The notes: generated by a model not told the origin, from the letters alone. A stretch of DNA of 7,825 nucleotides from an uncultured Collinsella sp. (GCA_900552425.1 URZR01000078.1:1-7825), one strand, 5' to 3'. Positions 1 through 6,063 are shown, counted from the stretch's first letter. Numbers and translations: made by a program.

Positions 1-31
1 AATATGTAATATATCGCATATTCATTATGAA
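1..31. repeat. AT-rich overlapping palindromes at the left edge
   Basis: Two small inverted repeats sit side by side in AT-rich DNA: AATATG (1-6) pairs with CATATT (17-22), and TTCAT-T-ATGAA (21-31) is a perfect 5-bp palindrome with a one-base centre. They lie outside any gene I can support. They could be a protein-binding site or part of a promoter for something left of the window, but the edge cuts off the context. Confidence 0.3.
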
Positions 32-59
32 CCGCACTCTTGTGGAAGTCAACGAAAGC

Positions 60-102
60 CCGGCCTCTCCAAAGGATTTCTACGGAACGTACCAGAGGCC
101 GG
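60..102. repeat. 9-bp GC-rich inverted repeat, possible hairpin
   Basis: CCGGCCTCT (60-68) is the exact reverse complement of AGAGGCCGG (94-102), with a 25-nt loop. Read leftward the stem is followed by GGGCTTTCGTT, which is only weakly U-rich. It lies beyond the stronger hairpin at 136-166 and could be a second, back-up terminator for the leftward regulator gene or the remains of a rightward gene's terminator. Confidence 0.35.
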
Positions 103-135
103 ATACAATTTTATGGAATTCGCCTAGAAAACGTT

Positions 136-166
136 GAGAGGACCCGGATTCTCTCCGCGTCCTCTC
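136..166 (-). terminator. Hairpin terminator behind the GntR regulator, possibly bidirectional
   Basis: GAGAGGAC (136-143) pairs with GTCCTCTC (159-166), and CGGA (145-148) pairs with TCCG (154-157) around a TTCTC loop. This gives a 12-bp stem broken only by a C/C mismatch. Leftward, the stem is followed after four bases by TTTTCT. Rightward, it is followed by CTTTTTCTT. It starts 22 bp beyond the stop codon of the leftward regulator, where its terminator is expected, and the T tracts on both sides suggest it can work in both directions. Confidence 0.6.
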
Positions 167-187
167 TCTGGCTTTTTCTTCCCATCT

Positions 188-904
188 TTACTTTGTCAGA
201 ACATCCTGTCCGGATTCTGCGCCGGCTCCATGGATCATGCCCGCAACATCCCGCAGGCTGTTTTCCATGGAGCAGAGCCAGTGGCTCCGCATCAGCTCCT
301 TCGCGCGGGCGCTGTCCCGGGCCTGGATGGTCTGAAGGATTTCCCCATGCTGGGAAACGGAAATCTTTCGCAGCCGGTCACAGTGGAAATAATGGTATTT
401 GATCCGCTGGATATGGAGGATCATCGTGTGGGAAAATTCCTCCACATACTCGTTGTGTGCCCCACGGACAATCGCGTCATGGAAGAGGCTGTCCTGCGTG
501 ATCGCATCGGTGCCGTCATTACGGCCGCAGGCATCCACAAAGGCGGCGTGAATCCGCTCCAGCTGCTCCAGTTCCCGGTCCGTGAGGCTGCCGCAGGCCA
601 GCTCTGCCGCCAGACCCTGCAGCTCCGCCAGCGTTCGGTAGCATTTTTCAATATCCGCAGGGTCAATATCCGCCACCACCGTAGCCCGGCCCGGCACCAC
701 ATAGACGAGCTTCTGTCCCTCCAGGATCTGAATGGCCTCCCGCACCGGGGTCCGGCTGACATTGAATCGCTTCGCAAGCTCGGAATCAACGATCTTTTCT
801 CCCGGCTTCAGCACACCCGTGATGATCCAGCTGCATACCACTTGATAAATGCTGCTCTTTGCGGAAACTCTCCGCAGGTTTTCCACGTTTTCCGGTATCG
901 GCAT
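188..904 (-). CDS. GntR-family transcriptional regulator, FadR/FCD subfamily
   Basis: A 238-residue DNA-binding regulator. Residues about 15-78 form the GntR winged helix-turn-helix (SELAKRFNVSRTPVREAI at 41-58 is the classic recognition region). Residues about 85-222 are an all-helical FCD ligand domain. D138, H142, H186 and H208 fit the D-x3-H...H...H pattern that binds a metal and a carboxylate effector in this family. The open frame extends upstream to 1120, but I chose the ATG at 902-904 because GGGGAG precedes it by a few bases and the extra 72 residues look unlike a protein domain and run through the promoter. It is transcribed divergently from ygeY, so control of ygeY/ygeW is a reasonable inference; the effector is unknown. 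Arginine is coded mostly by CGG (11 of 18 codons, CGC once), unlike the genes to the right, which points to a different origin. Confidence 0.88.
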   Translation of the reverse strand: MPIPENVENLRRVSAKSSIYQVVCSWIITGVLKPGEKIVDSELAKRFNVSRTPVREAIQILEGQKLVYVVPGRATVVADIDPADIEKCYRTLAELQGLAAELACGSLTDRELEQLERIHAAFVDACGRNDGTDAITQDSLFHDAIVRGAHNEYVEEFSHTMILHIQRIKYHYFHCDRLRKISVSQHGEILQTIQARDSARAKELMRSHWLCSMENSLRDVAGMIHGAGAESGQDVLTK

Positions 905-946
905 AAGCTCTCCCCATCCCAAATCTGCTGTTCTTTTTACTCTACC

Positions 947-977
947 ATTATATATCACAAGCCCTTTGGTTTTGCAA
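947..977 (-). promoter_or_regulatory. Candidate promoter of the GntR regulator
   Basis: On the minus strand TTGCAA (977-972) and TATAAT (952-947) are separated by 19 bp. The -10 is a perfect consensus; the -35 matches 4 of 6 and the spacer is long. It lies about 43 bp upstream of the regulator's start codon, which leaves room for the GGGGAG ribosome site. An alternative -10, TATATA preceded by TG, overlaps it. Confidence 0.5.
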
Positions 978-1046
978 TCATTTCGGCCGGACGGCGCATT
1001 CCGCACCGGAGATTCAAAAAAATTTTTAGGTTTTCTCATTTTTTGT

Positions 1047-1074
1047 TTGACATCCTGTTTTCTTATGCTATGAT
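1047..1074 (+). promoter_or_regulatory. Strong sigma-70/sigma-A type promoter for ygeY
   Basis: TTGACA (1047-1052) is a perfect -35 box. After a 16-bp spacer comes TATGAT (1069-1074), a 5-of-6 match to the -10, preceded by TG-C at 1066-1068, an extended -10 element. The predicted transcript starts near 1081, giving a leader of about 63 nt before the ygeY start. It lies in AT-rich DNA typical of a Firmicutes promoter. Such a near-consensus promoter would be active by default, so repression by the neighbouring regulator is plausible. Confidence 0.75.
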
Positions 1075-1089
1075 AGGGATAGGTAAGCC

Positions 1090-1119
1090 AATCCGTGATG
1101 TGGAAATGACGGGATTCCA
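1090..1119. promoter_or_regulatory. Candidate operator: overlapping inverted repeats in the ygeY leader
   Basis: Two dyads overlap just downstream of the predicted transcription start: TGGAA (1101-1105) with TTCCA (1115-1119), perfect with a 9-bp centre, and AATCC-GT (1090-1096) with ACGGGATT (1109-1116), one base short of perfect. FCD-type GntR proteins bind short inverted repeats and often repress from such positions. No known operator consensus is matched, so this is only a candidate. Confidence 0.3.
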
Positions 1120-1130
1120 AACATTGATAT

Positions 1131-1136
1131 GGAGGT
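1131..1136 (+). promoter_or_regulatory. Ribosome binding site that fixes the ygeY start at 1144
   Basis: GGAGGT lies 7 bp upstream of the ATG at 1144. An in-frame ATG at 1129 overlaps this site and has no purine-rich sequence in front of it, so 1144 is preferred. The two ATGs lie in an 8-bp direct repeat, GATATGGA, at 1126-1133 and 1141-1148. Confidence 0.7.
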
Positions 1137-1143
1137 CAGCGAT

Positions 1144-2517
1144 ATGGATTTTGAAGCGATCAAAGCGGCGGCCCAAGGCTATCAGGCCGACATGACCCGG
1201 TTCCTGCGAGAGATGATCTCTCACCCCAGCGAGAGCTGTGAGGAGAAGGAGGTTGTCCACTGCATCAAGGCGGAGATGGAGAAGCTGGGCTATGACAAGG
1301 TGGAGATCGACGGCCTGGGCAACGTCATCGGCTGGATGGGCGAGGGCGACAAGATCATCGCCATCGACTCCCACATCGACACCGTCGGCATCGGCAACAT
1401 CGAGAACTGGGATGCCGATCCCTATGAGGGCTACGAGACCGACGAGATCATCTACGGCCGCGGCGGCTCCGACCAGGAGGGCGGCATGGCTTCTGCTACC
1501 TACGCTGCCAAGATGATGAAGGACATGGGCCTCATCCCCGAGGGCTACAAGATCATGGTCGTCGGCACCGTCCAGGAAGAGGACTGCGACGGCATGTGCT
1601 GGCAGTACATCTACAACAAGGACGGCATTAAGCCCGAGTTCGTCATTTCCACCGAGCCCACCGACGGCGGCATCTATCGTGGTCACCGCGGCCGCATGGA
1701 GATCCGCGTCGACGTTCACGGCACCTCCTGCCACGGTTCCGCTCCCGACCGCGGCGACAACGCCATCTACAAGATGGCCGACATCATCGCCGACGTCCGC
1801 GCCCTCAACAACAACGGCTGCGACGAGTCGACCGACATCAAGGGCCTCGTCAAGATGCTCGACCCCAAGTACAACCCCGAGCACTTCGAGGACGCCCGCT
1901 TCCTGGGCCGCGGCACCTGCACCGTCAGCCAGATCTTCTACACCAGCCCCAGCCGCTGCGCTGTCGCTGACTCTTGTGCCATCTCCATCGACCGTCGCAT
2001 GACCGCCGGCGAGACCTGGGAGTCCTGCCTGGACGAGATCCGCAACCTGCCGGCCGCCAAGAAGTACGGCGACGACGTGAAGGTCTCCATGTACATGTAC
2101 GACCGTCCGTCCTGGACCGGCGAGGTCTACGAGACCGAGGCTTACTTCCCCACGTGGATCAACAAGGAGACCGCTCCGCACGTCAAGGCCCTCGTCGACG
2201 CCCACAAGGCCATGTTCGGTGACGAGCGCATCGGCTGCGAGCCCAGCATGGACAAGCGCACCGGTCGTCCGCTGTGCGACAAGTGGACCTTCTCCACGAA
2301 CTGCGTTTCCATCCAGGGCCGCTATGGCATCCCCTGCGTCGGCTTTGGCCCGGGTGCCGAGTCTCAGGCTCACGCTCCCAACGAGGTCACCTACAAGGAC
2401 GACCTGGTCACCGCTGCCGCCATGTATGTTGCTGCTTTGAACCTCTACGATCCGAGCCAGGCCGATGGCGACGCTACCGTGTTCCGCGCCGGTCTGACCA
2501 ACAACAAGATCGACTAG
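1144..2517 (+). CDS. ygeY: YgeY-type M20 family metallohydrolase of the selenium/purine cluster
   Basis: A 457-residue M20 (ArgE/DapE/carboxypeptidase G2-like) amidohydrolase, cytosolic, with no signal peptide. Expected active-site residues are present: H77 and D79 in SHIDT, bridging D110 in GRGGSDQEGG, catalytic E145 and ligand E146 in QEED, E171 in STEP, and H410 in AHAPNE. H197 (SCHGSAP) is in the lid/dimer domain. Whole stretches match E. coli YgeY as I remember it, including YQADMTRFLR, VQEEDCDG, SPSRCAVADSCA and DRPSWTG. It is about 50 residues longer than E. coli YgeY (about 403), with extra sequence near 224-256, near 361-378 and at the C-terminus. The substrate is unproven; a ureido or N-acyl amino-acid intermediate of purine breakdown is inferred from context. 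Codon use changes abruptly at about codons 43-60: GCG at codons 5, 8, 9 and 43, CGG at 19 and CGA at 22, then none of these to the end. Confidence 0.95.
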   Translation: MDFEAIKAAAQGYQADMTRFLREMISHPSESCEEKEVVHCIKAEMEKLGYDKVEIDGLGNVIGWMGEGDKIIAIDSHIDTVGIGNIENWDADPYEGYETDEIIYGRGGSDQEGGMASATYAAKMMKDMGLIPEGYKIMVVGTVQEEDCDGMCWQYIYNKDGIKPEFVISTEPTDGGIYRGHRGRMEIRVDVHGTSCHGSAPDRGDNAIYKMADIIADVRALNNNGCDESTDIKGLVKMLDPKYNPEHFEDARFLGRGTCTVSQIFYTSPSRCAVADSCAISIDRRMTAGETWESCLDEIRNLPAAKKYGDDVKVSMYMYDRPSWTGEVYETEAYFPTWINKETAPHVKALVDAHKAMFGDERIGCEPSMDKRTGRPLCDKWTFSTNCVSIQGRYGIPCVGFGPGAESQAHAPNEVTYKDDLVTAAAMYVAALNLYDPSQADGDATVFRAGLTNNKID

Positions 2518-2539
2518 TCCCATTCCTTGATCTTGTTGA

Positions 2540-2564
2540 GCCGGGGGCCGCTCGTGTCCCCGGC
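2540..2564 (+). terminator. GC-rich hairpin after ygeY, weak or partial terminator
   Basis: GCCGGGG (2540-2546) pairs perfectly with CCCCGGC (2558-2564) around an 11-nt loop, 22 bp after the ygeY stop. No run of T follows, so it is not a standard intrinsic terminator. It may reduce read-through or protect the ygeY 3' end while still letting some transcription reach ygeW. Confidence 0.35.
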
Positions 2565-2572
2565 ACCCCCTG

Positions 2573-2600
2573 TTGACTTGGGGCCCGCGGTCGTTATCTC
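2573..2600 (+). promoter_or_regulatory. Weak candidate promoter in the ygeY-ygeW gap
   Basis: TTGACT (2573-2578) is a 5-of-6 match to a -35 box, but the best -10 at a fitting distance is only TATCTC (2595-2600, 16-bp spacer). The 201-bp gap between ygeY and ygeW is long for a simple operon, so a separate ygeW promoter is plausible, but this one is poor. Apart from this and the hairpin before it, I see no gene or clear element in the gap. Confidence 0.2.
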
Positions 2601-2718
2601 CCATGCTTCCTCAACGGTAGCGGGTCCTCGTCATAGCGCTCTGCATGTTCTAGCCACACGCGCATGCCGGAGCACATCTACTCATTGCGATCGTTTCATC
2701 TATGGAAAGGATATTTAC

Positions 2719-3921
2719 ATGGACGCCAAGTTTACCGAGCTCGTCGAGCAGCTGAACGGCCTCGATTTTAAGGGCATGTACGGCAGCGACTTCCTGCACA
2801 CCTGGGATAAGACCACCGATGAGCTCAAGGCTCTCTACATCGTTGCCGACGCCCTGCGCGAGCTGCGTGAGAACAACGTTTCGTCCAAGATCTTCGACTC
2901 GGGCCTGGCCGTCTCCCTGTTCCGCGACAACTCCACCCGTACGCGCTTCTCCTTCTCTAAGGCCGCCAACCTGCTCGGCCTCGAGCTGCAGGACCTGGAC
3001 GAGAAGAAGTCCCAGATCGCTCACGGCGAGACCGTCCGCGAGACCGCTACCATGATCTCCTTCATGGCCGACGTCATCGGCATCCGCGACGACATGTACA
3101 TCGGCAAGGGCGACGCCTACATGGCCGAGGTCTCCGAGTCTGTCCAGCAGGCCTACGAGGACGGCGTTCTGGATCACCGTCCCACGCTCATCTCCCTACA
3201 GTCCGACTCCGATCACCCCACGCAGTCCTCTGCCGACATGCTCTACCTCATCAACGAGTTTGGCGGTCTTGAGAACCTCAAGGGCAAGAAGGTTGCCGTC
3301 ACCTGGGCCTATTCGCCCTCTTACGGCAAGCCGCTGTCCTGCCCGCAGTCGCTGATCAGCCTGCTGCCCCGTTTTGGCATGGACGTCACCTTGGCCCACC
3401 CCGAGGGCTACGACCTCATGCCCGAGGTCGTCGAGCGCGCCAAGGGCTATGCCGCCGAGTCCGGCACCACCTTTAAGCAGGTCAACACCATGGCCGAGGC
3501 CTTCGAGGGCGCCGACATCGTGATCCCCAAGAGCTGGGCTCCGTTTGCCGCCATGGAGAAGCGCACCAACCTGTACGCCGAGGGCGACGACGCCGGCATC
3601 GCTGCACTCGAGAAGGAGCTGCTCGCTCAGAACGCCACGCATCAGGATTGGTGCTCTACGACCGAGCTCATGGAGAAGACCGCCAACGGCCAGGACACCA
3701 TCTTTATGCATCCGCTGCCCGCCGACATCTCCGGTGTCTCCTGCGAGCACGGCGAGGTCAACGCCGACGTCTTCGATATGCACCGCGTGGGCATGTACAA
3801 GGAGGCCAGCTACAAGCCGTACGCCATCGCAGCCATGATGTTCCTGCAGAAGGTTGCCGATCCCGCCGCTACCCTCAAGGCCCTCGACGAGCGCAACACC
3901 GCCCGTTGGTTCCAGGCCTAA
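2719..3921 (+). CDS. ygeW: YgeW-type knotted carbamoyltransferase (aspartate/ornithine transcarbamylase superfamily)
   Basis: A 400-residue protein close in length to E. coli YgeW (about 396). The N-terminal domain carries the carbamoyl-phosphate loop STRTR (72-76, inside FRDNSTRTRFS), with HPTQ at 166-169. The second domain has TWAYSPSYGKPLS (195-207), KSWAP (271-275) and HPLPADISGVSC (331-342). The unusual TWAYSPSYGKPLS and DISGVSC segments are YgeW signatures rather than those of ordinary ArgF or PyrB. The family is known as a knotted transcarbamylase whose physiological substrate was long unassigned. The frame opens at 2527, but the ATG at 2719 has AAAGGAT 7 bp upstream and begins the homology, so I chose it. 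It is coded in a highly biased style like most of ygeY, suggesting high expression. Neighbours place it in purine/urate-derived nitrogen metabolism, perhaps using a carbamoyl intermediate. Confidence 0.95.
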   Translation: MDAKFTELVEQLNGLDFKGMYGSDFLHTWDKTTDELKALYIVADALRELRENNVSSKIFDSGLAVSLFRDNSTRTRFSFSKAANLLGLELQDLDEKKSQIAHGETVRETATMISFMADVIGIRDDMYIGKGDAYMAEVSESVQQAYEDGVLDHRPTLISLQSDSDHPTQSSADMLYLINEFGGLENLKGKKVAVTWAYSPSYGKPLSCPQSLISLLPRFGMDVTLAHPEGYDLMPEVVERAKGYAAESGTTFKQVNTMAEAFEGADIVIPKSWAPFAAMEKRTNLYAEGDDAGIAALEKELLAQNATHQDWCSTTELMEKTANGQDTIFMHPLPADISGVSCEHGEVNADVFDMHRVGMYKEASYKPYAIAAMMFLQKVADPAATLKALDERNTARWFQA

Positions 3922-3944
3922 AGCTGGGTTGAGGTAAGCCATGT

Positions 3945-3983
3945 AAAGGGGGCGCTCTGCCAACCGGCGGGGTGCCCCTTTTT
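3945..3983 (+). terminator. Intrinsic terminator after ygeW
   Basis: AAAGGGG (3945-3951) pairs with CCCCTTT (3975-3981); adjoining C3953 and G3974 can extend the stem around one bulged G. The stem runs into TTTTT (3979-3983). A small GCC-AACC-GGC hairpin sits in the loop. It starts 24 bp after the ygeW stop and separates ygeYW from the mocA-hyuA pair. Confidence 0.75.
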
Positions 3984-4071
3984 GCATCGTGGGCGTGCGG
4001 GATAAGCGCTTTCGATGTAGATGCCCCGCGACGCGAGTTATGGGTACGATGGTTTCAGGGGAGGTATCGCC

Positions 4072-4686
4072 ATGAAACTTGGTTGTGTCATTATGGCTTC
4101 GGGCGAGGGCAAGCGATTTGGCTCTAACAAGATGCTCGCCGATATCTATGACGAGCCGCTGATTGCCCGGACCATTGATTCGGTTCCCCGGGGCTTTGAC
4201 GTTGTGGTTTCGACGCGTTGGCCCGAGGTCGCTCGGATTTGCGAGGATAAGCATTGCCCGTGTGTGCTGCACGATGGCGAGCTGCGCAGCGAAAGCGTCC
4301 GTGCGGGCCTTTCGTGGGGAGTCGAACGCAACTGGAAAGGTTGCCTCTTTTTGCCGGGCGACCAGCCGCTCGTGAGTTCGGATTCTTTTGAGGCTATGGT
4401 TCGTGCATTTGACGAGCGTGGCCGCAAGCATCCGGTGCGCCTTGCGTGCAACGGTGAGCCTTCGAGCCCGGTGCTCTTTCCGGCGGAACTGTTCGATGCA
4501 CTTATGTGTCTTGAGGGTAAGGACGGCGGCGGTTCGATCCTCAAGGACCGTACCGACGTGGTGCTGGTCGAGGCGCGTGCCTACGAGCTGTGGGACGTCG
4601 ATACCGTCAAAGGACAGCGACGCATAACGGAGCATATCGCCGCCTGCTCGTATTTTGATCGCGTGGCCAACTGCATCAATCAATAA
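4072..4686 (+). CDS. MocA/YgfJ-like nucleotidyltransferase, molybdenum cofactor maturation
   Basis: A 204-residue MobA-like NTP transferase. The N-terminal nucleotide loop is MASGEGKRFGSNKML (8-22), with R15, G17 and K20 matching the G-x3-R-x-G-x2-K signature. The Mg-binding aspartate is D97 in LPGDQPLV. ELRSESVRAGL (70-80) and WDVDTVKG (174-181, compare DIDTPDD in relatives) complete the pattern. It probably transfers CMP to molybdopterin to make the cytosine dinucleotide cofactor used by xanthine-dehydrogenase-type hydroxylases, as for E. coli MocA (YgfJ); GMP use cannot be excluded from sequence. The GHPV-like motif of the family reads SSPV here (131-134). The start at 4072 is supported by AGGGGAGGT ending 6 bp upstream; the in-frame ATG at 4021 has no such site. 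The gene ends 9 bp before hyuA. No convincing promoter is visible in 3984-4056, although the terminator upstream implies one. Confidence 0.85.
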   Translation: MKLGCVIMASGEGKRFGSNKMLADIYDEPLIARTIDSVPRGFDVVVSTRWPEVARICEDKHCPCVLHDGELRSESVRAGLSWGVERNWKGCLFLPGDQPLVSSDSFEAMVRAFDERGRKHPVRLACNGEPSSPVLFPAELFDALMCLEGKDGGGSILKDRTDVVLVEARAYELWDVDTVKGQRRITEHIAACSYFDRVANCINQ

Positions 4687-4695
4687 GGAGCAATT

Positions 4696-6063
4696 ATGAT
4701 CATCATCAAAAACGGCGCACTCGTGACGCCCCAGGGGCTTCGCCGCGCCGATCTTGCCATGGATGGCGATAAGATCGTGCGGATTGCCGCGGCGATTGAG
4801 CCGGCCGAGGGCGATACCGTCGAGGATGCTGCGGGCTGCTGGGTGTTCCCGGGCTTTATCGATGGGCACACGCACATGCAGTGCTGGACCGGCATGGATT
4901 GGACAGCCGATAGCTTTGAGACCGGTACGCGTGCGGCTGCCTGCGGCGGTACGACGACCATCGTGGACTACGCGACGGCCGATCGCGGCGTGACCATGCC
5001 CGATGCCTTGGCCGAGTGGCATCGCCGCGCCGACGGAACCTGCACGGCCAACTACGCCTTTCATATGGCACTCGCCGAGTGGAACGAGCGCAACCGCGCC
5101 GACCTCTCGGCCATGCGCGAGGCGGGCGTATCGTCGTTCAAGACCTACTTTGCCTACGATCATCTGCGCCTGGACGATGCCGAGACGCTCGAGGTGCTGG
5201 AGGAGCTCAAGCGTATTGGCGGGATACTGTGCGTGCATTGCGAGAACGGTACGCTGGTGAATGAGCTGCAGAAGCGCGTGTTTGAGCAGGGTATCCACGG
5301 GCCCGAGGGCCATGCGCTCAGCCGTCCGGATGTGTGCGAGGCCGAGGCAGTGAGCCGTCTGCTGTATCTGGCGCACTTGGCCGGGGATGCTCCGGTCAAC
5401 GTGGTGCACCTTTCGACCAAGCTGGGGCTCGAGGCCATCCGTGCCGCTAAGGCGCGCGGGCAGAAGAATATCTATGTCGAGACCTGCCCTCAGTATCTGA
5501 TGCTCGACGATACGCGCTACTTGGAGCAGGGCGAGGACGGCTTTGCGGGCGCCAAGTATGTGATGAGCCCGCCGCTGCGCCATGCCGGCGACCGTGCGGC
5601 CCTGCGCGAGGCGCTTGTGGCCGGCGAGATCGATACCATCGCCACCGACCACTGCAGCTTTAATCTGCATGGGCAAAAGGACCGCGGGCGCGATGACTTT
5701 CGCGCGATTCCCAACGGCGGGCCCGGTGTGGAGCATCGCCCCGTCGCGATCGCTACGAGCTTTGAGGGACAGCTGGGCCCCGAGGATCTGTGCCGCTTGA
5801 TGAGCGAGAACCCGGCGCGCGTCTTTGGCATGTATCCGCGCAAGGGCTGTCTGGCCGAGGGCTCCGATGCCGACGTGTGCGTATGGGATCCCCAGGCGCG
5901 CTGGACCATTAGCGCGGCGACGCAGCATCAGGCTGTGGACTACACGCCGCTCGAGGGCTTTGAGGCACATGGTCGCGCCAAGGCCGTGTTTGTGAACGGC
6001 GTGCTGGCTGCGCGCGACGGCGAGCCCACCGGAGCCCAACCCGGCCGCTACGTCCCCCGCTAA
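4696..6063 (+). CDS. hyuA: Hydantoinase/dihydropyrimidinase-like amidohydrolase (HyuA/YgeZ type)
   Basis: A 455-residue cyclic amidohydrolase with a TIM-barrel metal site: H58 and H60 in DGHTH, the lysine expected to be carbamylated K149 in SSFKTY, H181 in VHCENG, H238 in VHLS, and D318 in ATDHC. GTRAAACGGTTT (77-88), HALSRP, CEAEA and VETCPQYL (261-268) match E. coli HyuA (YgeZ) as I recall it, which is of nearly the same length. The family hydrolyses cyclic ureides such as hydantoins, dihydropyrimidines and allantoin; in this cluster a ring-opening step on a purine-derived cyclic amide is the natural inference. Its ribosome site AAGGAG (4685-4690) overlaps the stop codon of the upstream gene, so the two are probably translationally coupled. 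It ends only 8 bp from the converging yqeC gene, with no terminator between. Codon use is milder than in ygeY/ygeW. Confidence 0.93.
   Translation: MIIIKNGALVTPQGLRRADLAMDGDKIVRIAAAIEPAEGDTVEDAAGCWVFPGFIDGHTHMQCWTGMDWTADSFETGTRAAACGGTTTIVDYATADRGVTMPDALAEWHRRADGTCTANYAFHMALAEWNERNRADLSAMREAGVSSFKTYFAYDHLRLDDAETLEVLEELKRIGGILCVHCENGTLVNELQKRVFEQGIHGPEGHALSRPDVCEAEAVSRLLYLAHLAGDAPVNVVHLSTKLGLEAIRAAKARGQKNIYVETCPQYLMLDDTRYLEQGEDGFAGAKYVMSPPLRHAGDRAALREALVAGEIDTIATDHCSFNLHGQKDRGRDDFRAIPNGGPGVEHRPVAIATSFEGQLGPEDLCRLMSENPARVFGMYPRKGCLAEGSDADVCVWDPQARWTISAATQHQAVDYTPLEGFEAHGRAKAVFVNGVLAARDGEPTGAQPGRYVPR

Noticed and set aside
905..1120. Longer regulator start at 1120 on the minus strand
   Set aside because: The added 72 residues show no domain and would cover both divergent promoters. 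The start at 904 has a good ribosome site and fits the family length.
134..1195. Plus-strand frames through the regulator region (40-402 and 134-1195)
   Set aside because: They lie antisense to a clear GntR/FCD gene, cross its promoter region and run into ygeY. Neither shows a domain or a convincing ribosome site.
1063..2604. A 513-residue minus-strand frame opposite ygeY
   Set aside because: Rich in V, D, G, A and L as expected from reversed GCC/GAC/GTC codons, with no recognisable domain; ygeY on the plus strand is certain.
2527..2718. 64-residue N-terminal extension of YgeW from the ATG at 2527
   Set aside because: Not present in the family as I know it, lies over a GC hairpin, and the ATG at 2719 has a proper AAAGGAT site and begins the homology.
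3984..4056. Possible promoter for mocA-hyuA
   Set aside because: TTGCAT at 3982-3987 and TACGAT at 4045-4050 are seen, but no pair of boxes has an acceptable spacing, so I do not call a promoter although one is expected after the terminator.
4021..4071. Upstream start at 4021 for the MocA-like gene
   Set aside because: No ribosome site; the ATG at 4072 has AGGGGAGGT 6 bp upstream and leads straight into the nucleotide-binding strand.
3196..6039. A 947-residue open frame on the minus strand
   Set aside because: It runs antisense through ygeW, the mocA-like gene and hyuA, all with full family motifs. Its sequence is low in domain character and has no ribosome site; it is the mirror of GC-rich codon bias.
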